DNA of 64,000 nt. Origin: Extensimonas soli (GTDB lineage: Bacteria; Pseudomonadota; Gammaproteobacteria; Burkholderiales; Burkholderiaceae_C). The DNA lies in contig NZ_JARGEL010000017.1 in assembly GCF_029211265.1 (NCBI RefSeq), forward strand, positions 62,001 to 126,000, read 5' to 3'. The notes under the pieces are model-generated. The model was given only the letters and a program-made list of their open reading frames with translations, did no database searches and was not told the origin of the DNA. The position numbers and the translations under genes were made by a program. Numbering within the stretch: the stretch's first letter is position 1; each line of letters starts with the position of its first letter. This document shows, one piece after another, positions 44,175-53,481 of the stretch.

Positions 44175-45386
44175 TCAGTCTTTCGACCCCGCCTTCCAGC
44201 GCAAGCCCCACTGATACCGCTCATCGAGTTGCACGTGGCCGGCGAAGTATTCGCCGAGCTTGGTGATCTTCAGGTTGCCGCCTTCGTTCTCGATCATCGC
44301 GATCGCGCACATGTTCTTGCTGTTGTCGTGGTTATCCAGGCGAACCTCTACCGGAGGATGGCTAGGAACGGTCAGCGTGACGACCCCGTCAGCTTGCCCC
44401 CAATTGGCCACGCCCTCGTAGATGAAAGCGTAGATACAGACCCGTTGGAGGTCTTTCAGATGATCGCCGTTGATGTACAGAAACTCGCCCGACGAATTCG
44501 CCCCTGTACGATCGTCCCCTGCCATGTGGATGTACGGTGCGCGGTTGAAGTCCCCGAAGGTGTTCCCGAGGGCTTGCACGGCACCCTTGTGGCCATCGGA
44601 CAGCTCGAAGAGACACCCAAGGTCCAGGTCGATGCCAGACGACTTTGCTTTCCCGAACATGCCACCGAGAAAACCCCGTTTTTCTTGAGTCTGCCCCGAC
44701 GACCAGTTCAGGTTGCACACGATTCGCCCGTGCCCGGCTTGCCCGCGCTTCTCGAGCGAGATCTTTTCACCCCGCTTCTCAAGCGTGATCTTCGATAGGG
44801 ATACCTTCGGCGGCGCTGGAGGAGGCGGTGCTGCCGGAGCGGGACGCTGTTGCGCTGGCGCGGGAGCGGGCTTCTCGGCTACTGATCCGCCAAAGTGCTG
44901 TACCAACGCATCCAGGCCACCGTTGAACCCCTGGCTCACTGCACAAAGCCGCCACGCCCCGTCCTTCCTGTAGAACTCCAGAAGCATGACGGCACGCTCG
45001 GAGGCAAAGTGTCCCCCATCAAAGCGATAGCAGCCGGCTACGCTCGAGCCGTTTTTCAGGGACACAGAGGAGGCGCCAAGCTGCCGCATAGTTCCGGCAC
45101 CGTCTATCGCGACGGTCATCACCAGCGCATCGATCGAGGCAGGCAGCCGCGCCAGATCAAAATCGAACTTGCCTTGCCCTGCGAACTTCACCGCTCCGCA
45201 AGGCGTTGCAGGCTGATTGAAGAAGGTCATGTAGCGCTCGTCGGAGAGCTTTCGAACACCGTCCAGACCAAAGCACGCCACATCCACCGTCAACGGCCCT
45301 GCGTTCAGATCCACCGTGACAGAAAACGCACCATCCGACAGTCCCAACGCTTCAAGTTTCAATCGTTGTCCGCGCGTGAAATCCAT
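44175..45386 (-). CDS. TerA-like protein with two TerD domains
   Basis: The 403-residue protein has an N-terminal TerD-type domain (about 10-175), a Pro/Ala linker (180-205, ending PPPPAPPKVSLSKITLEKRG) and a second beta-sandwich domain with IDLDLGCLFELSDG and MAGDDRTGANSSGEFL, the acidic calcium-binding-like region. This is the TerA layout. ATG 45386 is preferred; ATG 45398 is possible. It is the last gene of the minus-strand ter operon, 36 bp after the CitE-like gene. TerD-domain proteins bind calcium and probably form membrane-linked sensing complexes. Confidence 0.87.
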   Translation of the reverse strand: MDFTRGQRLKLEALGLSDGAFSVTVDLNAGPLTVDVACFGLDGVRKLSDERYMTFFNQPATPCGAVKFAGQGKFDFDLARLPASIDALVMTVAIDGAGTMRQLGASSVSLKNGSSVAGCYRFDGGHFASERAVMLLEFYRKDGAWRLCAVSQGFNGGLDALVQHFGGSVAEKPAPAPAQQRPAPAAPPPPAPPKVSLSKITLEKRGEKISLEKRGQAGHGRIVCNLNWSSGQTQEKRGFLGGMFGKAKSSGIDLDLGCLFELSDGHKGAVQALGNTFGDFNRAPYIHMAGDDRTGANSSGEFLYINGDHLKDLQRVCIYAFIYEGVANWGQADGVVTLTVPSHPPVEVRLDNHDNSKNMCAIAMIENEGGNLKITKLGEYFAGHVQLDERYQWGLRWKAGSKD

Positions 45387-45422
45387 TTTTTTAACCATTC
45401 CTCTTTTCAAAAGACATCGGAC

Positions 45423-46331
45423 TTATGCAGCCAGCGAGTTCGCGTCTGCACCCTGCTGCAGCCCGAAACACGAGGCGGACTTGCACAGATTGCGTGCCCA
45501 GTTCCGGTGCGTGGCGGGCTCGCACATCGAGTCGTACATCCGAAACACCGCGGGCGCGTCGTCGCGGAGGATGTGGCTCGCCATCTCCAGATCTGTGGCA
45601 TGCACCCGGTAGCAGGCATGAATCAACGGCACTTGATCCGGATGAATGGCCGTCTTGCCAATCAAACCATGGGCAAGGTCCCCCTCAACCTCACGCTGTA
45701 GCGTCTCGATGTCGTTGAGGTACTCAAAGACAGGCGCGCTCAGGTTGAAGCCACTCGGCTTGAAGGTGGTCACCAATCGTGCGATCACCTGTCCAATGGA
45801 CGTTTCATACAGCGTTCGGCCACGAGGGCGACGCATACCGATGATCGAGAGCAGATCGTTGCCGCCAATCCGAAGCGAGAGCACGCGTTCGCGCACCCCG
45901 TCCTTGTCCATGACCCGCCGCAAGGCGATCATCTCGCGCTCGTCGAACACCTCTTTGGTTTCCAACGTGGGCATGATCAGGTGGCCAGTGCCGCGCAGCA
46001 GCTTCAGATATTCGGAAAGCGCACTGCGAGTCACCTTGGGCAGCACGAAGCCATCCAGTCTCTCGATGCCGGGCAACGCAAGCACCTTGCGCATCACTTC
46101 CGGATTGCGCACCCGAATGAAGCGCATCTGGTGTGACGCAGATGTGAGCGCACGGATGGGCGCGCGCAAGTTCTCGATGGCAAAAGGGAGGTCTTTGAGC
46201 CTGACCGAGTCCTCGGTGCAAAAGATCACCGATCGCACCTCGGAGAGACGCTCTCCTCTCACTACCTCGAGTAGATCCAGGCGGGTTGCGGGCAAGTAAA
46301 GGCTTGCGCCCAGTTCGGTGGCGTCACGCAT
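45423..46331 (-). CDS. CitE-like (HpcH/HpaI) lyase of Ter metabolite module
   Basis: The 302-residue TIM-barrel protein has LGASLYLPATRLDLLEVVRG, VIFCTEDSVR, FIRVRN, GFVLPKVTRSALSEY and LIGKTAIHPDQVPLIHACY. It aligns with CitE but is divergent (no DLEDAV). Genes of this type are a fixed part of the Ter-associated biosynthetic set described by comparative genomics (Anantharaman, Iyer and Aravind) and proposed to make a nucleoside-like compound. Its start overlaps the upstream gene by 8 bp. Confidence 0.85.
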   Translation of the reverse strand: MRDATELGASLYLPATRLDLLEVVRGERLSEVRSVIFCTEDSVRLKDLPFAIENLRAPIRALTSASHQMRFIRVRNPEVMRKVLALPGIERLDGFVLPKVTRSALSEYLKLLRGTGHLIMPTLETKEVFDEREMIALRRVMDKDGVRERVLSLRIGGNDLLSIIGMRRPRGRTLYETSIGQVIARLVTTFKPSGFNLSAPVFEYLNDIETLQREVEGDLAHGLIGKTAIHPDQVPLIHACYRVHATDLEMASHILRDDAPAVFRMYDSMCEPATHRNWARNLCKSASCFGLQQGADANSLAA

Positions 46332-47415
46332 CACGGGCGCTCCTGATGATCGAAACGGCGTTGTAGGGCAAAGAGGCGTCGGTTTCGACCGGGACGGCCT
46401 TCTCCTCGGCAAGGGCCACAAGATGGGCCACCTTCCGGTCGTGACAGTCACGCAGAATCACCCGCTGCGGGAAGCGACGCAAAAGGACGCGCGTTGCTTC
46501 ACCGATCCCCGGCTTGATGAGGTTCTCATCTGTAATGCCGTACCGCGACATGGCCTCTTTCATGTAGGCGCGAGAGATTGCCTCTTGCTCGTGCCTGCTC
46601 AGCTCCGGCGCCCCGGGAGCACCGCCGTTTTCAAGATGCCCCATCGCTGCGGACACGACGTCGTCGACGAACCATTGCGACAAGTCATGCTCGGCGAATT
46701 CTTCAAAGAACACGCAGCCGTGGTATTCCCCAGGCCGAATCGCCTCGTTCAGAATCGAACGACTTACCAACCCGCTAATCGTCGAGTTGAGAATGCTCGA
46801 CGAGATCAGGTAGTCCTCGCTCGAGGCCGCCAGTGCGGCCGACCCCGCCAGATCGGTCAGCACATTGAGCCCAGGGTCGATGGCGATTCCGTGCGAACGG
46901 TTGTATTGGGCGACGGCATCGTTGAGCTCACGGCTGATGACCCCCTTTCCTGTCCATCCGTCGATGAAGGCGATCGACTCAGGGCGATGCCCCCGCGACA
47001 GGATCTCACTCAGTGCCGCGGTATCAATGCCTCGGTCCCGAATGATCGAGATTGAGTAGTGTGCGGGGGCCGTACCGGAGATCCGGGCGACGAGATGCCG
47101 GAGAACAGCCCCGATGGGCGTGCCGGCGCGTGCCAGTGAGACCAGGGTGACTTCCGAACCGTGCTTTTCGTGAAGCAGTTGCGCCAGACGCAGGCAATCC
47201 CCTGACAACTGCGCGCGGTTGCGCTGGTGGGCGTCATGAAACAGGCCAAGGTAACGCTCGGAGGGGACTTTCTCAGGGGAGAGCATTTCACTGTAATGCC
47301 GCTTTCCGGACTGGATCAGCGATTCCTTGAGCTCAAGGTCAGCCATGAAGTCGATCGTGATCGGCTTGAGCAAGAGCTCGACATCGCTCGGACGGTAGGA
47401 GCCGCAAAACATCAT
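46324..47415 (-). CDS. StiP/PRTase-like enzyme of Ter metabolite module
   Basis: The 363-residue protein begins MMFCGSYRPSDVELLLKPI with GGGAGG upstream. It contains VTLVSLARAGTPIGAVLRHL and IAFIDGWTGKGVISREL, the latter close to a phosphoribosyl-binding loop. It matches what databases call the StiP family (annotated as cysteine protease, though a PRTase-like fold has been argued). The start overlaps the HAD stop by 4 bp. The true reaction is unknown. Confidence 0.8.
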   Translation of the reverse strand: MMFCGSYRPSDVELLLKPITIDFMADLELKESLIQSGKRHYSEMLSPEKVPSERYLGLFHDAHQRNRAQLSGDCLRLAQLLHEKHGSEVTLVSLARAGTPIGAVLRHLVARISGTAPAHYSISIIRDRGIDTAALSEILSRGHRPESIAFIDGWTGKGVISRELNDAVAQYNRSHGIAIDPGLNVLTDLAGSAALAASSEDYLISSSILNSTISGLVSRSILNEAIRPGEYHGCVFFEEFAEHDLSQWFVDDVVSAAMGHLENGGAPGAPELSRHEQEAISRAYMKEAMSRYGITDENLIKPGIGEATRVLLRRFPQRVILRDCHDRKVAHLVALAEEKAVPVETDASLPYNAVSIIRSARDA

Positions 47416-48161
47416 GCAGCCTCCCACTGGCGGTTGATCTGGCTCGCCTTGGGAACGAGCGCGTAATCGCATATCGACATGAAGCCTAGATCGGAGAGGC
47501 TGTCACCCATCCCAAAAGTGACGATCTCGCCATGCTCACGGCGCAGCCGCTCGGTGAGGTGCTCGACGGCGTGGCGTTTGTCCAGCCACTGCGGCAGTAC
47601 GGAAAGGTTGTTTCCGTTGCGATGAATCAAAAGCGGCAACGCTGCTTCGGCGCAGCGGTTGCGCAGCAAAGGCTCGGTGCGGTCTAGCGCCTGTTCATCG
47701 CCCTCATTGCTCTTGGCGCACAGGTAAAACGGCACCGCAAAGTCCGAAATGATCCGGATCCGCAACTGGACGCAAAGCGAGTCGGCAATCGATTGCAGGA
47801 CCCCGCTGACATGCTCGAGCATGGGCAGCGTCTGTGCGGCCTGAGTGCGACTCTGTGCAAGCCAACCCTCGTCGGCTGCGCCGTCTGCCTTCAGGATGAT
47901 GCCGCCGTAGTTGATCACCGCCCCGTTGGTGAACGGCCAACGTACGCGCGAGAACGCATCGGCATTGCGAGCCGTAACCGGGATGACCGCCATCTCCTGC
48001 TGCATCAGCACGAGGAAGCTCTTCTGGGCTTTCGTCGCAAAGGAGTGCGCCGTGCCATCCTTGAGATACGCCATGGGCGTCAGAGGAGCACCCTCGGGGC
48101 ACTTGCGGCCTGACTGGAACAGCGTGTCATCAAGATCAGCAAACAGGAATTTCTTCAGCAT
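47412..48161 (-). CDS. HAD-superfamily phosphatase of Ter metabolite module
   Basis: The 249-residue protein has motif I FLFADLDDTLF (Asp nucleophile and acid), motif II VIPVTARN and motif IV GEIVTFGMGDSLSDLGFM, with a type II cap resembling sucrose-phosphate phosphatase. The start overlaps the upstream PRTase by 26 bp. It would dephosphorylate a sugar- or nucleotide-like intermediate. Confidence 0.87.
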   Translation of the reverse strand: MLKKFLFADLDDTLFQSGRKCPEGAPLTPMAYLKDGTAHSFATKAQKSFLVLMQQEMAVIPVTARNADAFSRVRWPFTNGAVINYGGIILKADGAADEGWLAQSRTQAAQTLPMLEHVSGVLQSIADSLCVQLRIRIISDFAVPFYLCAKSNEGDEQALDRTEPLLRNRCAEAALPLLIHRNGNNLSVLPQWLDKRHAVEHLTERLRREHGEIVTFGMGDSLSDLGFMSICDYALVPKASQINRQWEAA

Positions 48162-49335
48162 GGTCGTCTGAGGTGAAGTGAATCAGGCGGGCGCCAAGGA
48201 TCGTCGCCAACTGCATGAGCGGATCGTTGGGCGCGGTTTCATGGCAGATCAGCACCCGGGCGTACTGCCCGGGGCGCACGTTGTAGAGGTAGTTCTGGAC
48301 GGCTTCGCCATAGGGATCCGGTACCGCAAGGATGTGTCCCACCGCCCCCCACAGCAGGATCGGCGAACGGGTGGTGGACTGGACGCGCACGTCGACGCCA
48401 CGCGCCTCAAGCGCCCGGCCAAGTGCGAAGGCCGCATGCATGAATTCGCCCGTACCCAGGACCAGGGTTGCGCCCTCCGCCGGCTCACCAGCCAACCGTT
48501 CAACCAACCCTTTCGGTAGGGACACGCAAGTGCTGCGCCCCAGGCGACCGTAGCCGGCGTCCTCGATCTGCACCTCATGCCCTGCTGAGCACTGGGCGGC
48601 GCTGGTCGTAAGCAAAGTCTCCGGCCCTGCGTCATGGCGGTGTTCGAAACGCCAGGCGCCACGCAGCAAGCTACCGATTGAGCAAGGGATGCCCATGCGC
48701 TCGGAGAGTAGCGACCGCCGGTCTCCCGTGAAATCCGCAATCGTGGCGATATGCACACGAGAAAGCGCGGGCATGACACGACGCAAAGCCGCAACGAGAT
48801 TCACGAACGTGTTGCCGGTGCTCAACTCGTCGTCCACCAACACAACCTGGGTGGCCGCGGCCAACGTCGCACGGTCGGCGTCTCGCTGCGGCAAGTGCAG
48901 GAATAGCCGTGGTGCGTGGCTGTGAGACTCATCGAATCCCAACCAGTCGGCCCCCGGGACCCTATAGCGTGTGCTCTGCAGATACAACGGGTTCGAGCCG
49001 GGGTGCGCATGTGCCCAAGCCTCGAACACCCCCTGCCCCAGTCCGGTTGCCGTTTCGGCCATGCCTATGAAGACAACCGGCCCTTGGGCATCGGGCACCG
49101 TAGCAACCAGTTGGCGATGCACGGACACCATCTCGCTCGGGATCGACGGGTAGTGCTTGCCAAGGACCTTGCTCAGGAAGAGGAACGCACGCTTTGGGTT
49201 TGCCCTTGCCGCGAAATCGAGGAGCGAGGCGAATGCAGATCGCCCCTCCTCGAGCTCGAGACGCAACACGCCGGTTGGAAGCTCCGAACGGATTGCGCGT
49301 GGCGCATCCCCAACGGCCAAGACCGCGGCACTCAT
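48136..49335 (-). CDS. Phosphoribosyltransferase of Ter metabolite module
   Basis: The 399-residue protein has the PRPP-binding motif VVLVDDELSTGNTFVNLVAAL near residue 180 and VVFIGMAETATGLGQGV before it. A second domain of about 150 residues (LVLGTGEFMHAAFALGRALEARG) follows. It is coupled to the ATP-grasp gene (ATGA) and to the HAD gene (26-bp overlap). It probably transfers or removes ribose phosphate in the module. Confidence 0.87.
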   Translation of the reverse strand: MSAAVLAVGDAPRAIRSELPTGVLRLELEEGRSAFASLLDFAARANPKRAFLFLSKVLGKHYPSIPSEMVSVHRQLVATVPDAQGPVVFIGMAETATGLGQGVFEAWAHAHPGSNPLYLQSTRYRVPGADWLGFDESHSHAPRLFLHLPQRDADRATLAAATQVVLVDDELSTGNTFVNLVAALRRVMPALSRVHIATIADFTGDRRSLLSERMGIPCSIGSLLRGAWRFEHRHDAGPETLLTTSAAQCSAGHEVQIEDAGYGRLGRSTCVSLPKGLVERLAGEPAEGATLVLGTGEFMHAAFALGRALEARGVDVRVQSTTRSPILLWGAVGHILAVPDPYGEAVQNYLYNVRPGQYARVLICHETAPNDPLMQLATILGARLIHFTSDDHAEEIPVC

Positions 49336-50354
49336 GACAGGCGCACCGCCTGGTTGATCTCGGCTACGCGCAGGCCATCCCCGATTGGCCCCGGCGCAAC
49401 GGCATCACGACCTTGGTCGAAGGCCACGAGTCCCAGATAGGGGAGATTCGGCCCTGCGAGGCACGCCATTGCGATGCCGCCCGACATGCGAGGGTTGATC
49501 TCAAGGATCCTGAGGCCCTGATCTCCCTCGCGGAACTGGATATTCACGTTGCCGGTGAGTGCGAACTGCCGGATCAAGTGCGAGCAGGCATCCAGGATGT
49601 CCTCCCGCACCACAATCGTTTGCCCCTCCCCTGAGGCGAGAGGTTTGCGTCGAGCAACAGCACACACCAGCTCGCCGTTGAGCGCCACGCAGTCGACGCT
49701 GAACTCGTGTCCCGCGAGGAAGGGCATCAGCAGCATCGGCCGAAAATGCCCAGCCCGTTGCAGCATCTCGCGCAGCGACACCAAGTCGATTCGGTACGGA
49801 TTGCCGTCGAGCATCAGGTCAAAAGCACTTTTCCGTTCGGTGATCTGCCGGAACCCGATCCCGTAGACCGATACCGAAGGCTTCATGCACAGCACCTCGT
49901 GGCGCTCACGCATGCGTGCATATGCAGCGGCGAAGGTTTCGGCATCCTCGAATACTTCGAGTTCGGGCGAGGGTGCGCTGGGGGCGCACGCCTCAGCATA
50001 GAACCGGGCCTTATCGTGCAGGCGTTCAAGCGTGTCAGGCGCCGCAGCGCTAAGGACGCGCACCCCCTGATCCAGAAACCGCTTTGCATGGCGGCCAATC
50101 AACGTGGCTTCCTTGCCGGGGACGAAGATATCGACACGCTGCTCTTTGCAAAAAGCCAGACACCAGCCAACGTAAGCTTCACCGGTCAGCCCACTGGGCT
50201 CTGTCGCCGCATCATCGGCGGCCAACAGAGCCAGGGACTGCGGGTTCGGGTGTGAGCAAAGCAATCGATACCGGGCCTCGGCATCCCCCTTGCGAATCAA
50301 GGAGAGCGCCGAATGCACGGACGAGAACGTCTTGTTGAACCAAACCCGCTTCAT
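49332..50354 (-). CDS. ATP-grasp ligase of Ter metabolite module
   Basis: The 340-residue protein has ATP-grasp features: the lysine region HEVLCMKPSVSVYGIGFR, MPFLAGHEFSVDCVALNGE and the metal-binding LRILEINPRMSGGIAMAC. Such enzymes join a carboxylate to an amine or thiol through an acylphosphate. It is the first gene of five overlapping biosynthetic genes, and starts 7 bp after a TerD-family gene. Confidence 0.88.
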   Translation of the reverse strand: MKRVWFNKTFSSVHSALSLIRKGDAEARYRLLCSHPNPQSLALLAADDAATEPSGLTGEAYVGWCLAFCKEQRVDIFVPGKEATLIGRHAKRFLDQGVRVLSAAAPDTLERLHDKARFYAEACAPSAPSPELEVFEDAETFAAAYARMRERHEVLCMKPSVSVYGIGFRQITERKSAFDLMLDGNPYRIDLVSLREMLQRAGHFRPMLLMPFLAGHEFSVDCVALNGELVCAVARRKPLASGEGQTIVVREDILDACSHLIRQFALTGNVNIQFREGDQGLRILEINPRMSGGIAMACLAGPNLPYLGLVAFDQGRDAVAPGPIGDGLRVAEINQAVRLS

Positions 50355-50361
50355 GAAAGGC

Positions 50362-50961
50362 TCACAGGTGGGGCGTGATCTGGGGCATCAGCTCGTTGAA
50401 CGTGCGTCCCACCCCGTTCTCGCCGATCGCGTGCATCTTCCATTCGCCATTGTGGCGATACACCTTGGCCATGATCTGTGCCGTGTGATTACCCTGCACA
50501 GAGAGGTTGTAACGCGCCACCTCGTTGTTGTTGGAGGCATCAACGATGCGGCAGTAGGCGTTGGCAACCTGCTGGAATGTCTGCCCGGTGAAGGAATTCA
50601 CGGTGAACACGAGGGACTTCACGTGGGGAGGAACCCGCGACAGATCCACGATGATCTGCTCGTCATCGCCATCGCCCGCGCCTGTGCGGTTGTCGCCCGT
50701 GTGCGTGATGCTCCCATCGTGGCTCTTGAGTTGGCGAAACCAGACGCTGTCGGTGACTTGGCCCCGCTCATCAAACATCAGACACGAAGCATCGAGATCG
50801 ATCTCCTGCTCGGCGCCACCGCCGCCACCCAGAAAGCCCATCAGCCCTTTCTTTTCTTTCTTGACTGCATCCCAGCCGAGGCCCATCACCACTTTCGTGA
50901 GCGTGCCGCCGGCTTCCTTGCTCAAAGAAATCTTCTGCCCTTTCTGAAGGCTGATTGCCAT
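50362..50961 (-). CDS. TerD-family protein (199 residues)
   Basis: It starts [18 protein letters not shown] like its two paralogues, has a short Lys/Gly insert (KKEKKGLMGFLGGGGGAEQE) before the IDLDASCLMFDERG core, and the acidic DNRTGAGDGDDEQIIVDL loop that binds calcium in TerD. The insert is like that of TerZ/TerF-type members. It stands between the AIM24-like gene and the enzyme module. Confidence 0.92.
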   Translation of the reverse strand: MAISLQKGQKISLSKEAGGTLTKVVMGLGWDAVKKEKKGLMGFLGGGGGAEQEIDLDASCLMFDERGQVTDSVWFRQLKSHDGSITHTGDNRTGAGDGDDEQIIVDLSRVPPHVKSLVFTVNSFTGQTFQQVANAYCRIVDASNNNEVARYNLSVQGNHTAQIMAKVYRHNGEWKMHAIGENGVGRTFNELMPQITPHL

Positions 50962-51069
50962 TTTTTCTACTCCTGGATGAATTGGGTTCAAAAGCCCGGC
51001 ACGAGTCAGCCGGGCGGGGAATTACACCGTACTGCGAAGCGGTACCGCGGTGAGACTTGCCAAAAGTCC

Positions 51070-51774
51070 TCAACTACGGACGTTGAGTTTTTCGGCTAGC
51101 CACGCAAGAAAGCTTTGACGGTTACGCGAACAAACGATTACCTGCCCTTGCCCTGAGAAGCGCAGCACGACGCCTTCTCCACTGGTGACACTGTTGGTGA
51201 GGTTTCTCAGAAGGCCCTGACTCTGCGAGGTGGACGCAGCGATTTCGTAGCGCAGCGTGCTGTCCCACGCGACCACGTGACCGTTGTCGATCACAATGTC
51301 CTTACCAGGAGCGACGTCGAGGGTAAAAAGCGAGCCAAACCCTCCGACGACGACTTGTCCATCGCCCTGCGTTTCACCGATGAAAAACCCACCAGTGCCA
51401 CCGAAGAGCGCATTGCCAAGGCTTTGCATGCGGGCATTGACTTCGATCCGCTCTGTAGCTGCCACGTAGGCCCCATCACTCATCCGGTACTGCCGTGCGC
51501 CCACGTCGAGCACTTGCATGCCGCCAGGCATGTTGGGGGCGAGCAAGCAGTCGCCGTCTCCGCGCTTGGCCTCGATGCGCTGCTGGAAGAAGGACTCCCC
51601 ATTGGCCAGGCGTCGCATGGCGGCTCTGACCAAACCCCCTTGCATCGACCCAGTGAGATCGAGCGGAGCCTCCATCATGACCATGGCGTCGGACTCGCAG
51701 AAGATCGTCTCGCCTTTGCGAAGTGAAACGTGCAGGAAAGGATCGACGTCACCCGTCACGGTAAAAGTGGGCAT
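51070..51774 (-). CDS. AIM24/TIGR00266-family protein
   Basis: The 234-residue beta-rich protein has FLHVSLRKGETIFCESDAMVMM, the Gly-rich centre and GGTGGFFIGETQGDGQVVVGGFGSLFTLDV. It matches the TIGR00266/AIM24 group with a tryptophan-RNA-binding-attenuator-like fold. The function of the family is unknown. Members are often found beside terD genes, so it is a regular part of the system. Confidence 0.85.
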   Translation of the reverse strand: MPTFTVTGDVDPFLHVSLRKGETIFCESDAMVMMEAPLDLTGSMQGGLVRAAMRRLANGESFFQQRIEAKRGDGDCLLAPNMPGGMQVLDVGARQYRMSDGAYVAATERIEVNARMQSLGNALFGGTGGFFIGETQGDGQVVVGGFGSLFTLDVAPGKDIVIDNGHVVAWDSTLRYEIAASTSQSQGLLRNLTNSVTSGEGVVLRFSGQGQVIVCSRNRQSFLAWLAEKLNVRS

Positions 51775-51935
51775 TTGCTTCTTCGTGTATGAGGGGAATC
51801 TTGCAGATTCGCGTGGCTACGCGACCTACTCCTCAGGCTTTTCGAGAATCGGGGGGTTAGTCATCTGAAAGGTCTGGAGACGCTTGCTGAGTACGACCCG
51901 GCAGCGCCGGGTCGTGAGGAAGCAAGGCGTGTCGG

Positions 51936-52511
51936 TTAGATGTTGACACCGAAGTTCTTCGCAAGCGGGCCGAGACCACCAGCGAATCCTTGACCGATCG
52001 CCTTGAACTTCCAGTCGCCGCTGTGGCGATAGATCTCGCCGAAGATCATCGCGGTTTCGACCGAGGCGTCCTCGGACAGGTCAAAACGGGCGACTTCGGT
52101 GTTGCCGTCTGCGTTCACGCAGCGCACGTAGGCGCTCGAGACCATGCCGAAATTCTGGCGCCGCGCTTCCGCATCATGGATCGTGACGCACACCGAAATC
52201 TTCTCGATATCGGCAGGCACCTTGTCCAGTTCGATGATGATCGACTCGTCATCGCCCTCACCATCGCCCGTGCGGTTGTCGCCGGCATGCTGAATGCTGC
52301 CGTCAGAGGACTTGGCCTGGTTGTAAAAAATGAAGCCGGCATCATTTTGCACCTTGCCCGTGCTGTTGAGCAGGAACGCGCTCGCATCGAGGTCGAAGCC
52401 GTCGCCATCGGTGGAGCGGACGTCCCAACCCAGGCCGACGATCATCTTCTTCATGCCGGGGGCTTCTTTCGAGAGGCTGATATTGCCGCCTTTTTGCAGA
52501 CTGATTGCCAT
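51936..52511 (-). CDS. terD: TerD-family protein (191 residues, TerD/TerE type)
   Basis: It starts [19 protein letters not shown], has the core [17 protein letters not shown] and the calcium loop [22 protein letters not shown], and ends [13 protein letters not shown]. It is very close to the gene upstream at 52553-53131, and the DNA encoding their first 15 residues is nearly identical, indicating tandem duplication. The 161-bp gap to the AIM24-like gene has no other feature I can name. Confidence 0.94.
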   Translation of the reverse strand: MAISLQKGGNISLSKEAPGMKKMIVGLGWDVRSTDGDGFDLDASAFLLNSTGKVQNDAGFIFYNQAKSSDGSIQHAGDNRTGDGEGDDESIIIELDKVPADIEKISVCVTIHDAEARRQNFGMVSSAYVRCVNADGNTEVARFDLSEDASVETAMIFGEIYRHSGDWKFKAIGQGFAGGLGPLAKNFGVNI

Positions 52512-52552
52512 GTGTTTTTCCTTCCTGGTTGCGGGTGGTGAGTGAAGCGGAT

Positions 52553-53131
52553 TTACTGAACGTTAACGCCGTGCGAAATCGCCAGTGCATGCAGGCCGCC
52601 GGCGTAACCCTGGCCGACTGCACGTAGCTTCCATTCGCCGTTGTGGCGATAGACTTCGCCGAAAATCATGGCTGTCTCTACCGAGGCGTCCTCAGTGAGA
52701 TCAAAACGAGCCAGCTCGACATCGTTCTCACTGTTGATCACTCGGATGTAGGCGTTATGGACCATGCCGAAGTTCTGGCGACGAACATCAGCTTCATGGA
52801 TGGTGACCGCCACGACCAGTCTCGTAATGTCGCTCGGCACCTTGTCGAGTACGACGTTGATCGCCTCGTCATCCCCATCGGCGTCGCCGGTCCGGTTGTC
52901 GCCCGTGTGCTCGACCGAACCGCATGCGCTCCGAAGCTGACCGTAAAAAATGAAATCACTATCTGAGCGCACTTTGCCATTGGCGCCAACCATGAAAATG
53001 CTCGCATCGAGGTCGAAGTCGTCGCCCGAGGTCGAACGAGCATCCCAGCCGAGTCCGATCGTTACGTTCTTCAGATTCGGGGTTGTTTTCGAAAGGCTGA
53101 TGTTCCCGCCCTTTTGCAAACTGATTGCCAT
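52553..53131 (-). CDS. terD: TerD-family protein (192 residues, TerD/TerE type), first gene of minus arm
   Basis: It starts [19 protein letters not shown], with [16 protein letters not shown] and [22 protein letters not shown]. The first gene of the ten-gene minus-strand ter operon; its promoter must lie in 53132-53481. TerD proteins confer tellurite and other oxidant resistance in enterobacteria and bind calcium. Confidence 0.94.
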   Translation of the reverse strand: MAISLQKGGNISLSKTTPNLKNVTIGLGWDARSTSGDDFDLDASIFMVGANGKVRSDSDFIFYGQLRSACGSVEHTGDNRTGDADGDDEAINVVLDKVPSDITRLVVAVTIHEADVRRQNFGMVHNAYIRVINSENDVELARFDLTEDASVETAMIFGEVYRHNGEWKLRAVGQGYAGGLHALAISHGVNVQ

Positions 53132-53481
53132 GTGTCAAAGCTCCTCTACGAGTGCGTTTTTCGGTCAGGTGGTGCTGCGCAAGGCTGCAGATTACGGGGG
53201 TCCGCTTTCAAAGGCTATTTTTCACAAAGGGCACTTCTGCATTTAACAGATTTCGAGGCAAACAGTTTTTTCGCCCTCATAAGCGAAAACGCCTCTCGGC
53301 GGCTCCAGCCATTATGCAGATGTTCATGTGGCCTGCAAATGAAAAGTGAGGACATTTTTCACAGAACATAAAATTTCATGGGATGGTGCAACATTGCACT
53401 TGTCGTTATGGCATATGATAGTGCTCATTGAGCGTGTGTTGCGCTCATTTCGTGTAGTTCCCTGACCCTTCAGATCACACC
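53132..53481. other. Divergent control region between the two ter arms
   Basis: This gene-free 350-bp stretch is AT-richer than its neighbours. A compound stem-loop lies at 53255-53295: outer GAGGC/GCCTC and inner TTTTCGC/GCGAAAA around an 8-bp loop. The second half (53340-53430) has several A/T-rich segments suited to promoters, but I could not place a -35/-10 pair with correct spacing. Confidence 0.55.
53255..53295. promoter_or_regulatory. Two-tier stem-loop in ter control region
   Basis: GAGGC (53255-53259) pairs with GCCTC (53291-53295), TTTTCGC (53268-53274) with GCGAAAA (53283-53289). There is no T-tract, so it is more likely an operator or leader structure than a terminator. Confidence 0.45.

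Noticed and set aside
53394..53419. Promoter TTGCAC...TATGAT before pgpA
   Set aside because: The spacing is only 14 bp, too short for a sigma-70 promoter.
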